Assembly: GCF_903969135.1 (NCBI RefSeq)
Contig: NZ_LR824569.1
Coordinates: 2,356,001-2,420,000, forward strand
DNA from: Chryseobacterium sp. JV274
GTDB lineage: Bacteria > Bacteroidota > Bacteroidia > Flavobacteriales > Weeksellaceae
Reading direction: 5' to 3'
DNA length: 64,000 bases
Part shown: positions 45,294 to 52,469 of the stretch, one piece after another
Position numbering within the stretch: position 1 is the stretch's first letter
Layout: each line of letters starts with the position of its first letter
Translations under genes and position numbers: made by a program
Notes under the pieces: model-generated
What the model was told of the DNA's origin: nothing
Database searches by the model: none
The model's input: the letters and a program-made list of their open reading frames with translations, nothing else

Positions 45294-46180
45294 AATTCTT
45301 CTTTTTTTGAAGCTCGAGGGTGAGCCTGATTAAACACTTTTTTCAATTGTTCAATATTAGCATTCGTATAGACCTGAGTACTGGCAAGACTTGAATGCCC
45401 TAATATTTTTTTCACTTTGGAGATCTCCGCCCCATTATCCAATACGTGAGTAGCAAAGCTATGACGAAGGATGTGAGGACTTTTTTTTTCTTTCGTTGTT
45501 ATAAGACTAAGGTACTTATTAACTACCACATAAACAAATTTTTCGTTGAGTTTTTTCCCCTTCTTATTTACAAAAAAATATGATTTAAATTCTGTCTGTG
45601 GATTTCTTATCGCCAGATAGCTTTTAAGAAGTTCAGACAGTTCATTGGAGACAGGAATTACCCTTTCTTTATTTCCCTTCCCTATGACTCTTAATTCATT
45701 TTCATATAAATCAACATGCTCAAATATCAGGCCACAAAGTTCCGCTTTACGCATACCTGTCTGATAAAGAACTTCCATGATGCATTTTTCAAGCACATCA
45801 TGCATCTGCTCAAAGATCCTGTCATTAAGATCTGTCATTTCCTCCTTAGACATAGGGATTTGTTTTTCAGCGTAAAACTTCAGGGAAGAGATACCTTCGG
45901 TGGGAGAAACTTTAATTTCGCCTATTTTTAAAAGAAAAAGATAAAAACTACGTAGAGAAGATAATTTTCTGTTGATACTTCTTTTGGAAATATCGTTTTC
46001 GCTCAGTTCAACAATGAAATTTCTGATGATTTTTTTGTCTGCTTTGGCCAGATTGTCAGAAGACTCTGTTCGGAGAAAGAAATGGGAGAAGTCTTCAAGG
46101 TCTTTTTTGTAGCTTGTAACAGTATGAGGAGAGTACCTTTTTTCGAATTGTAAGTATTCTAAAAACTTTTCCAGCATCAT
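45290..46180 (-). CDS. xerC: Tyrosine recombinase XerC
   Basis: A 296-residue tyrosine recombinase with the N-terminal SAM-like core-binding domain (FLEYLQFEKRYSPHTVTSYKKDL) and a C-terminal catalytic domain. Catalytic residues visible: Arg in TGMRKAELCGL, Lys in GKGNKER, His/Arg in HILRHSFATH, His in LGHSSLAST and the nucleophile Tyr in QVYTN. Length and its conserved place between rpsU and hpf mark it as the chromosome-dimer-resolving XerC rather than an element integrase. A start three bases downstream is equally possible. Confidence 0.93.
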   Translation of the reverse strand: MMLEKFLEYLQFEKRYSPHTVTSYKKDLEDFSHFFLRTESSDNLAKADKKIIRNFIVELSENDISKRSINRKLSSLRSFYLFLLKIGEIKVSPTEGISSLKFYAEKQIPMSKEEMTDLNDRIFEQMHDVLEKCIMEVLYQTGMRKAELCGLIFEHVDLYENELRVIGKGNKERVIPVSNELSELLKSYLAIRNPQTEFKSYFFVNKKGKKLNEKFVYVVVNKYLSLITTKEKKSPHILRHSFATHVLDNGAEISKVKKILGHSSLASTQVYTNANIEQLKKVFNQAHPRASKKEEL

Positions 46181-46255
46181 AGGTATAAAAATAAAAATTC
46201 ACTCCTCAAATATAAGAATTTAAGAAGTGAATTAATATATGGTTAAGAAAAAATC

Positions 46256-46453
46256 TTAAGCCTGCTCTTCTTTACTAAGTGCTCTTTGTTTGTAAGCAGC
46301 TTTTAACCTTGATTGTCTCAAAGTTACAGAAGGCTTGATAAACGCTTGTCTAGATCTTAATTGACGAACTGTACCTGTTTTATCAAATTTTCTCTTGTAT
46401 TTTTTTAAAGCTCTGTCGATGGATTCACCATCTTTTACTGGAATTATTAACAT
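46256..46453 (-). CDS. rpsU: 30S ribosomal protein S21
   Basis: A 65-residue S21: MLIIPVKDGESIDRALKKYKRK, then the basic helix and the tail SRLKAAYKQRALSKEEQA. It is the first gene of the rpsU-xerC-hpf unit; xerC starts 75 bases after its stop. Confidence 0.97.
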   Translation of the reverse strand: MLIIPVKDGESIDRALKKYKRKFDKTGTVRQLRSRQAFIKPSVTLRQSRLKAAYKQRALSKEEQA

Positions 46454-46476
46454 ATTTTACATCTCATTTTGGATTG

Positions 46477-46506
46477 CAAAACTAGACAATTTTTCTTAAA
46501 ATACAA
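46477..46506 (-). promoter_or_regulatory. Promoter of rpsU-xerC-hpf
   Basis: On the minus strand TTG (46506-46504), exactly 19 bases, then TAGTTTTG (46484-46477): a close match to the Bacteroidetes promoter, 24 bases before the rpsU start. Confidence 0.8.
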
Positions 46507-46698
46507 AATATATTACCACAAAGAATTACTCTTTCATTTAAAAACCCTTTACAAACCCACTATTAAAAGCATTTAACTATGATAATATTTTTATCCACAA
46601 TGACTAAACATTCATTGCTAACCGCTTCAAATTATTTATTTTACAATCTCTTCTCATTAAAAAAACACCCATATTAATGAAATATAAACAAAAAGCAT

Positions 46699-46706
46699 TA
46701 CCTTTG
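46699..46706 (+). promoter_or_regulatory. -7 element of the ssrA promoter
   Basis: TACCTTTG fits TAnnTTTG and lies 17 bases before the mature tmRNA 5' end. A clear TTG at the -33 position was not found. Confidence 0.55.
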
Positions 46707-46722
46707 CATTCACTTTATTCAT

Positions 46723-47118
46723 GGGGTTGACTGGTTTCGACAGCAAGACCAATGGGTAAGTAAGCATGCAGAGAACCGTAGCGCGATCTCTATAATCCCT
46801 TGCTACAAAATTTTAACTGGCAACGAAGAGTTCGCTCTTGCAGCTTAATATCGAAGTATAGTAGATCAAGCGTTTTCCTGAAGATAGTAAGGAAGCAAGA
46901 TATCTCACAAATGCTCTGTTCTGCGGCGTTTGATCCTGAGATATAGGAATGCGGGAATAAGATTTTAGAAGCTTCGGCTAAAATTCGAAAACTTTAGAAG
47001 ATAAGCTGGAAGTTGGGTGTCTGCCCTCTGCCTTCAGTCGAAAATCAATGGTAGAATAAGCATGTAGAAATCTTATGTATTGCTTGTTTGGACGAGGGTT
47101 CGAATCCCTCCAACTCCA
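46723..47118 (+). ncRNA. ssrA: Transfer-messenger RNA (tmRNA)
   Basis: A 396-nt tmRNA that rescues stalled ribosomes and tags their products. The 5' end GGGGTTGACTGGTTTCGACA and the 3' end GGTTCGAATCCCTCCAACTCC form the tRNA-like half; acceptor GGGGTTG pairs with CAACTCC, discriminator A, CCA not encoded. The tag reading frame runs 46819-46848 and encodes GNEEFALAA, ending in the Ala-Leu-Ala-Ala protease signal (with the charged alanine the tag is A-GNEEFALAA). Its 3' end marks the start of the accessory island and may be an integration site. Confidence 0.97.
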
Positions 47119-47129
47119 CTTTTTAAGCT

Positions 47130-47180
47130 AAAGAGAATTTGTAAATTATTGAATTTTAAATAATTACATTTTCTCTTTTT
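47130..47180 (+). terminator. Probable ssrA terminator
   Basis: AAAGAGAATTTGTAAATTATT pairs imperfectly with AAATAATTACATTTTCTCTT around the loop GAATTTT, and is followed by six T. It lies 12 bases after the tmRNA 3' end. Confidence 0.7.
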
Positions 47181-47184
47181 TATT

Positions 47185-47262
47185 TTTGTACCTAAATTTG
47201 TACCCGAACTTTTGAAATATGCTTTTTTGAATCTGTTTGAATTTAATTAAACTTATTTGAAT
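47185..47262. repeat. Short direct repeats next to the ssrA 3' end
   Basis: TTTGTACC occurs at 47185-47192 and 47197-47204. TTTGAAT occurs at 47226-47232, 47236-47242 and 47256-47262. Spacings of 10-20 bases beside an integration-type site are what one expects of arm-type binding sites for a tyrosine recombinase, but AT-rich chance repetition is possible. Confidence 0.4.
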
Positions 47263-47299
47263 TTTGAGAATACAATAGTTTTATAATAATACAAATATA

Positions 47300-47824
47300 C
47301 TATGATTTAAAATAATGCCCATTACTTTCAAAATAATCATACATTATACTCCGTATTGTTGCTTCCCAATCAATTACAACCCAATTAGGAATATTAAACG
47401 TGTCATCTTCATAAAGCCATTGTACAAAATCTTCATCACTGGAAAATTCGCCGTAATAAAAATTGTTTACATATTCATATAGACTTTGAAACTCCATTTT
47501 TCCCAAACAATCTATACACGATTCGTAAACCTCTACGTCATGTCCTGAATCATTGATTTGTTCAAGTACATCATATATATCTTTTGATATATGACATTCG
47601 CTCAATAATCCTAGTTTTTCCAGAATCGGACATTCATAGTCCTGAAACATAAATTCGGGGTTGGCTTCGTCAGCATGTAATTCATACATTTCCGTAAGCA
47701 ATTCGTCATAATCGGAATAGTCCGAAAGATTTAACCATTTACCATAAAGGCTTCCGTTGTTATACTTGGCATACGTGCCACAATAGATACTAGCAGTATC
47801 AAGACAATTTCGTAAATTTGTCAT
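47300..47824 (-). CDS. ardA: ArdA-type antirestriction protein
   Basis: A 174-residue acidic protein matching the ArdA family, DNA mimics that inhibit type I restriction enzymes. The family opening is IYCGTYAKYNNGSLYGKWLNL, followed by the antirestriction motif region ANPEFMFQDYEC. Asp/Glu are abundant throughout and basic residues few, as a DNA mimic requires. Length fits ArdA (about 165-175). ArdA is typical of conjugative plasmids and integrative elements and supports mobile origin for the region. It is the first gene inside the island, pointing back to ssrA. Confidence 0.85.
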   Translation of the reverse strand: MTNLRNCLDTASIYCGTYAKYNNGSLYGKWLNLSDYSDYDELLTEMYELHADEANPEFMFQDYECPILEKLGLLSECHISKDIYDVLEQINDSGHDVEVYESCIDCLGKMEFQSLYEYVNNFYYGEFSSDEDFVQWLYEDDTFNIPNWVVIDWEATIRSIMYDYFESNGHYFKS

Positions 47825-48388
47825 GTTGATAAATTTTAACTGTGATTTAAAATTTATTGATTCGCCTAGTAGTACGCCAAATACTTCTAGGCATTTTTAT
47901 GTATATATTGAGATATATCGTAGTAGAAAATGGCTTACAAAAGCAGTATAAATATACAACAAAAAACCCACAAACACAAGCATCATAAGTACTTATAATC
48001 AAAATATCAACACATATAAAAAACTTTTTACTGAACGCAAAAAAACAATAATATTACATAGGGGTATATTGTAAAAAACTATTTGATAGGGGTATAAAAT
48101 CTGCTTGGTAGATAGAGACTCAAAACTGGCACAAAGATTTAAAGGTTCGGCATAGGAGGTATCTTATACTAATTTTTTTGGTATAAAAATAATAACCTTA
48201 TTATTACACATTCCCTCTCAACTCATAATTAGTAAAAATGTTTTGGGTAAACTGGCATATAATATTAATCAAATTCTTATAAATAAAAACTAATTATGAA
48301 TTTCAGTCGTTCAAAAGCTCAAATGTTATTAACCATACCTTAAAAACACCACATAGGATTTTGTATATTTGAGTAATAACACACACTT
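47825..48388. other. Gene-free AT-rich region with small repeats
   Basis: There are 564 bases without a convincing gene. It holds an inverted repeat GCCTAGtAGTA / TACTtCTAGGC (47864-47874 and 47882-47892) 40 bases upstream of the ArdA start, which could be an operator or, read on the plus strand, a terminator. It also holds two copies of ATAGGGGTATA (48058-48068 and 48086-48096), 28 bases apart. TATATTTG at 48364-48371 could be the -7 element of the gene starting at 48389. Confidence 0.55.
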
Positions 48389-49327
48389 ATGAATTTAAAT
48401 AAAGATGAGTTTGAACCTTTTTTCAATCCTAATACTATTTCGGATTGTAAGGATTTATTAGAAATCTATACGGGCTTTTTTTTAAGTATAATTACTGACC
48501 AAACCAGTAATGAAGAAAAATTAATCGAGAATAAGGAAGCAAAATTAGTGCTTCAAATGATGATGACCCGATGCGCAAACCTTAAAAATACACTAGATGG
48601 ACTTAATTTTAAAAATAAAAATATCCATTTACGTGAAATAATAGACCCTACAATAATTTCTTCCTTAGTCAGGAGTATTTACGAAATGACCGGTATGTTT
48701 AATTTGATTTTCATAAATACAAAAGACAGTAATGAACAAAAAATATTGTATTTATTATGGGTGCATGCAGGATTAGCATATAGACAGAGGTTTACTAGTC
48801 TTATGCGTTCTAAAGAAAATACAGAAAAGATTGAAACTGAGCTTAAGCAAATGCAAGATATTGTTTTAGAAATTAAAAATAATGAGAAATATAAAAATCT
48901 TAATGAAAGGAATCAAGAAAAGATACAAAATCGAATTGATAAGAAAGAATATCTAATCGAGTTTATCGGAAATGAGGTAAGCTTTTTAAGATGGAAGGAT
49001 TTAGTTAATACAATGGGTATAACAAAATACAACGCAGAACAAATTTATACATATTTTTCCTTGTATTCCCATCCCTCAAATGTATCAGTATTTCAATTCG
49101 CTACAATGTTTAATGACAAAAAACAAACAAATGAACTGATATTATTTAATCTACAATTAGCCGTTTCATTTTTTAGTATTTTTACCACTGATTATATCAG
49201 GCTATTTCCTAAATCAATAAAGATATTTGAAGAACTTCCATTGAAAAATCAAATAATCATTAACTTCTATAACTCTTTTGCAAGAGGTAGAGGCTTTGAT
49301 ATAAATGATGCTTTAGAAAAATTATAA
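48389..49327 (+). CDS. Hypothetical helical protein, DUF5677-like
   Basis: A 312-residue mainly alpha-helical protein with no signal peptide. The segment EIIDPTIISSLVRSIYEMTGMF and the later YTYFSLYSHPSNVSVFQF resemble the DUF5677-type fold (R-x-x-x-E near an S-x-Y-x-H-P-S motif), a family without established function that is frequent in accessory regions. A charged coiled-coil-like stretch lies at about 150-200 (ETELKQMQDIVLEIKNNEKYK). It stands alone, followed by the hairpin at 49410. The family resemblance is tentative. Confidence 0.55.
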   Translation: MNLNKDEFEPFFNPNTISDCKDLLEIYTGFFLSIITDQTSNEEKLIENKEAKLVLQMMMTRCANLKNTLDGLNFKNKNIHLREIIDPTIISSLVRSIYEMTGMFNLIFINTKDSNEQKILYLLWVHAGLAYRQRFTSLMRSKENTEKIETELKQMQDIVLEIKNNEKYKNLNERNQEKIQNRIDKKEYLIEFIGNEVSFLRWKDLVNTMGITKYNAEQIYTYFSLYSHPSNVSVFQFATMFNDKKQTNELILFNLQLAVSFFSIFTTDYIRLFPKSIKIFEELPLKNQIIINFYNSFARGRGFDINDALEKL

Positions 49328-49409
49328 AACAACTGTAGTATGATTTATAAAATTTCATACTTTTGCATCTAATACATTATCGACAACGAAAAAGCGTTAA
49401 TAATTATTC

Positions 49410-49534
49410 TACCAATAGGAATCTGGTAAATTCAAAATAAGGAGTAGAATGATAAGTTGAACGCTCACGTCCATATTACGGGACGTGGGTTTCGCTTATT
49501 TATTCCTTATGGCTTACCAGAGCCTCTATTGGTA
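49410..49534. ncRNA. 125-nt near-continuous hairpin, candidate structured RNA or MITE
   Basis: The two halves of this segment pair almost throughout. TACCAATAGG (49410) pairs with CCTcTATTGGTA at its right end; CTGGTAA pairs with TTACCAG; ATAAGGA pairs with TCCTTAT; GATAAG pairs with CTTATTT-like sequence; the tip is CACGTCC-atattac-GGGACGTG. Bulges and internal loops interrupt the arms asymmetrically, as in a folded RNA rather than a simple palindrome. It contains no ORF. It lies 82 bases after an unknown gene and 85 bases before a small secreted protein gene. It could be an independent small RNA, a 5' leader element of the gene at 49619, or a miniature inverted-repeat element. Confidence 0.55.
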
Positions 49535-49618
49535 AATAAGAGTTACGAGCCTGCGTCCTTTTTCTATTATACAATCAAAGCAAAACCACACTTTAGGCTC
49601 GGGTGATACAAAATCACT

Positions 49619-50020
49619 ATGAAAAAATTATTATTATCAGGAGCAATGGTATTGTTAGGTACTTTCTGTTTTTCTCAAAACTATTATTTCTCCAATAGAC
49701 AGGAAAGTATAAAATATTCGGACAGCGACGGAAAAACACAATACAAAGTCATTTCAAATGATACTTCAACCTATAAATTTTATTTTGAACTGTCGGCTGA
49801 TGGAAAAGGAACACAGATTTTTACGGTGTATAAAAATGGTGAAGAAATGTATTGGGCAGCTGAATTAAAAAAATCAGGATATAAAGAGGTTTCAGGTAAA
49901 ATTTTCAAACAATCGCTATACTACAATACCGCATCCAAAGAAAACATTTATGTATTTATATCTCAGGATTATAAGAGAATTATTGTTATATCAAATGATG
50001 GAGTAGCTGAATATTATTAA
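49619..50020 (+). CDS. Small exported protein of unknown function
   Basis: A 133-residue protein with a clear signal peptide (MKKLLLSGAMVLLGTFCFSQ) and a mature part rich in Tyr, Lys and Ser with alternating beta-like pattern (STYKFYFELSADGKGTQIFTVYK). No family recognised. It is the first of three short-gap genes (next starts 2 bases after its stop), so they probably act together in the envelope. Confidence 0.65.
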   Translation: MKKLLLSGAMVLLGTFCFSQNYYFSNRQESIKYSDSDGKTQYKVISNDTSTYKFYFELSADGKGTQIFTVYKNGEEMYWAAELKKSGYKEVSGKIFKQSLYYNTASKENIYVFISQDYKRIIVISNDGVAEYY

Positions 50021-50021
50021 G

Positions 50022-51002
50022 ATGGAAAAGAAAACTATTCAAGTAGACAAAAACATACCTAAATCAATATTGATAGGTTTTGTATTAGCTTTTTTGACTG
50101 TTTTTGCAGTAGTACATTTTAGCACATTTTCATATACCCCCAATTTGAATATACCAACTACTGATAATAATGGAAAGCTTATTTTGAGTGGGACATACGA
50201 CCCAACTACAACACGTGTAGGTACATTACATCAAACTACACCTTTTGGAACAAGGATAAACCTCCCGACAAACGGCATGATGTGTAGCGAACTTCTGATT
50301 GAGGGTTCGGATTTTAAAAGCTACTTTAATAAAGGTTTGTTATTTGCAAAATCTGTATTTAACGATTACAAATATCTTTTGTTTTTTTGGTTAGTCTATA
50401 CGTTAATCACGTTGTTTTTCAAAAGGTACAAATTAAAGGTTATGATTCTGATATTATCAACTTTAGGAATTAGTTGTGACAAGACTAAACAAGAGCCAAT
50501 AACAAACTGTATAAGACCTATAGACACAGCAAAAATCAACTCGAACAATGCAAATTCAACAATACCTCAAAACACTCCAGAAATAGCCGTAAAACATTCG
50601 TTTGTAGTCTTCAAGGTAAAAGATAAATATTTCGGGAAAGAATCTGTAATTGTAACAGGAATATTTAAAACACCTTATACTATTAGCACTGATGAGGAAT
50701 ACATGATTTTAGACAATACACAGGCTAAATGTAATGCCTACTTGTTTGATAAAAACATTCTTGAAAGATACATGATGAGGTTTGACAGCTACGCAGAAGC
50801 AAGTCAGGAAAAAGAAAGGATTTCTAAAATCCGAAATACCACCAATAGTCAAACTCCAAAAACTATGACTAAAGAAGAACAGGAACAAGCTATTAAAGAA
50901 CTAAAAAGCATTACTCCCGAAGAATGGGAAGAAGCAAAGAGATTGCAGGCCGAATATGAAATTTGGGAAAATGAACAGAAAAGAGACAACAATTATAACT
51001 AA
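50022..51002 (+). CDS. Membrane protein with internal lipobox-like segment
   Basis: A 326-residue protein I do not recognise. Hydrophobic spans are at about 14-36 (LIGFVLAFLTVFAVVHF), about 117-133 (YLLFFWLVYTLITLFF) and about 139-151. The third, KVMILILSTLGISCDKTK, reads like the signal peptide and lipobox of a separate lipoprotein. A soluble region follows with a charged helical C-terminus (EEQEQAIKELKSITPEEWEEAKRL). The gene may be a fusion of a small membrane protein and a lipoprotein, or have an internal start. It is 2 bases after the previous gene and 12 bases before the next. Confidence 0.55.
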   Translation: MEKKTIQVDKNIPKSILIGFVLAFLTVFAVVHFSTFSYTPNLNIPTTDNNGKLILSGTYDPTTTRVGTLHQTTPFGTRINLPTNGMMCSELLIEGSDFKSYFNKGLLFAKSVFNDYKYLLFFWLVYTLITLFFKRYKLKVMILILSTLGISCDKTKQEPITNCIRPIDTAKINSNNANSTIPQNTPEIAVKHSFVVFKVKDKYFGKESVIVTGIFKTPYTISTDEEYMILDNTQAKCNAYLFDKNILERYMMRFDSYAEASQEKERISKIRNTTNSQTPKTMTKEEQEQAIKELKSITPEEWEEAKRLQAEYEIWENEQKRDNNYN

Positions 51003-51014
51003 AAACTATTTATT

Positions 51015-51332
51015 ATGAAAAAACTATTTTTTACACTTTTACTAGCATCAACACCAGTATTATTTTTTGCACAGGAAGAAAAATCTAAAGAAACCGCAAA
51101 AGAATGTGATTTGCCTAAAGATTTCAAAGAGCCAATCAAAAACAAACGTCTGAAAAAATTTGTAGCCATTGATAATGGAGTTGAAGAAAAGGAAGTAACC
51201 ATTATCAGAGCACAAAATGGTTTCGGAAGCGGAATTTATACAGCTTGCGTAAAGGGGCAGTCTATCCAATATCAAAAAATGGGTACGGTCTTTATGAGAG
51301 AAGGAAAAAATCCTTTCAATAATGCAAAATGA
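51015..51332 (+). CDS. Small exported protein of unknown function
   Basis: A 105-residue protein with a signal peptide (MKKLFFTLLLASTPVLFFAQ) and a charged mature part (KECDLPKDFKEPIKNKRLKK; a second Cys in YTACVKG could form a disulfide). It is not recognised. It closes the three-gene set starting at 49619 and is followed by a strong terminator at 51409. Confidence 0.6.
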   Translation: MKKLFFTLLLASTPVLFFAQEEKSKETAKECDLPKDFKEPIKNKRLKKFVAIDNGVEEKEVTIIRAQNGFGSGIYTACVKGQSIQYQKMGTVFMREGKNPFNNAK

Positions 51333-51408
51333 TATTGGATATTCTCTAACTTCATTTAAATACCAAAAACACAGCTTTCATTTGCGAATATGATTAATAA
51401 TATAATTT

Positions 51409-51436
51409 ACCTTGACAAATATTTGTCAAGGTTTTT
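51409..51436 (+). terminator. Strong terminator
   Basis: ACCTTGACAAAT is followed at once by its exact reverse complement (51421-51432), then TTTTT: a perfect 24-base palindrome with a T-run. It ends the secreted-protein set on the plus strand. Confidence 0.9.
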
Positions 51437-51572
51437 ACTTACTACATCAAAACTCTTTAAATCAAAACTTTGTAAGCTTACTAATACAAAATACCGTAAA
51501 AATACCTATAGATAAATAAAATGTTTTAGCGATATTGACCAAAAATATAGTAATAAAATATTTCTAAAGAAT

Positions 51573-52331
51573 ATGCCATTTTCAAATCTTATAAAAAATA
51601 GTTTAAGAAAAATTTATTTAATTCTTATAAAAAACTACAAACCATTAGATAATCCGTTATCAATTAAATTAGTTCCAATAATTGCAGTTTTACCCTTTGC
51701 AGGATTTATCTATTTAGTTAGCTATATGTTTAAGTTTGGAATTGGCTATGATTCATTATACTTCAATGTTAATGATTGTATAACAGTACTATATCAAAAA
51801 GGAATTTTATTCTACATGGTTATATTATTTATAGCTGGTGCTTCATTACCTCTAATATCAGTAATTATTAATTTTTTTAGACAAGATGAAGAAAGAGAGG
51901 AATTTAAGAATTGGCAGGTTTTGCTTGTTTCAATCTTATACTTAGGAATAATAATATTTACTTTTTACAAGCTTAAAACTATTCCACAAGAAGGAATTTT
52001 TTGGCTTTCATTTACTATGTTATTAGCAACTTTAGTTTATCTATTTAAGAGTAAGATTGAAGGCTTACTATTAAGTGTAATTTGCTTTACTAGCTTTTGT
52101 ATTCTATATGCTATCAATGATGCCGAAAATAGAAAAATAGAGAAACTAAAATTTGACATTGTAATAAAAGAAGAAAGAAGACCTTTAAAAATACTATCAG
52201 AGACCGATAGTTGCCAATATCTGATTAAGAAAACATCTGATTATATTTTTATTATGAATTATTGTGAAAACAAAGTAAAAACGTATCCAGCTTCCGATTT
52301 AAAATTCATAAGCTTTACTCCTAAAAAATAA
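51573..52331 (+). CDS. Polytopic membrane protein of unknown function
   Basis: A 252-residue protein with about five membrane spans (about 31-52, 71-95, 107-125, 131-150, 155-175) and a cytoplasmic-like C-terminal tail with a possible small beta domain (LKILSETDSCQYLIKKTSDYIFIMNYCENK). No family recognised. It stands 138 bases upstream of the giant NTPase gene, in the same direction. Membership in that system is possible but not shown. Confidence 0.55.
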   Translation: MPFSNLIKNSLRKIYLILIKNYKPLDNPLSIKLVPIIAVLPFAGFIYLVSYMFKFGIGYDSLYFNVNDCITVLYQKGILFYMVILFIAGASLPLISVIINFFRQDEEREEFKNWQVLLVSILYLGIIIFTFYKLKTIPQEGIFWLSFTMLLATLVYLFKSKIEGLLLSVICFTSFCILYAINDAENRKIEKLKFDIVIKEERRPLKILSETDSCQYLIKKTSDYIFIMNYCENKVKTYPASDLKFISFTPKK

Positions 52332-52469
52332 TCTCCATATATCATCTTAATAAAAAATAGTAATAACTATTACGGTTTCCCTTATTTATGGAAAGCTAAA
52401 AACATTTATTTTAGTTTGTGGCTTGCTAATAATTAATTACTAGAATTTTCATTATTAAAGAACAAAAAC

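Noticed and set aside
45290..46180. XerC-like gene as the integrase of the ssrA island
   Set aside because: It lies in the conserved rpsU-xerC-hpf context on the core side of ssrA and has the length and motifs of housekeeping XerC.
47180..47300. Minus-strand reading SSGTNLGTKIKKRK next to ssrA, reminiscent of integrase termini
   Set aside because: The frame is short, has no start and no catalytic motif, and runs out through the tmRNA 3' end; at most a trace, not a gene.
49410..49534. Retron msr-msd interpretation of the long hairpin
   Set aside because: No reverse transcriptase gene is present in the flanking sequence.
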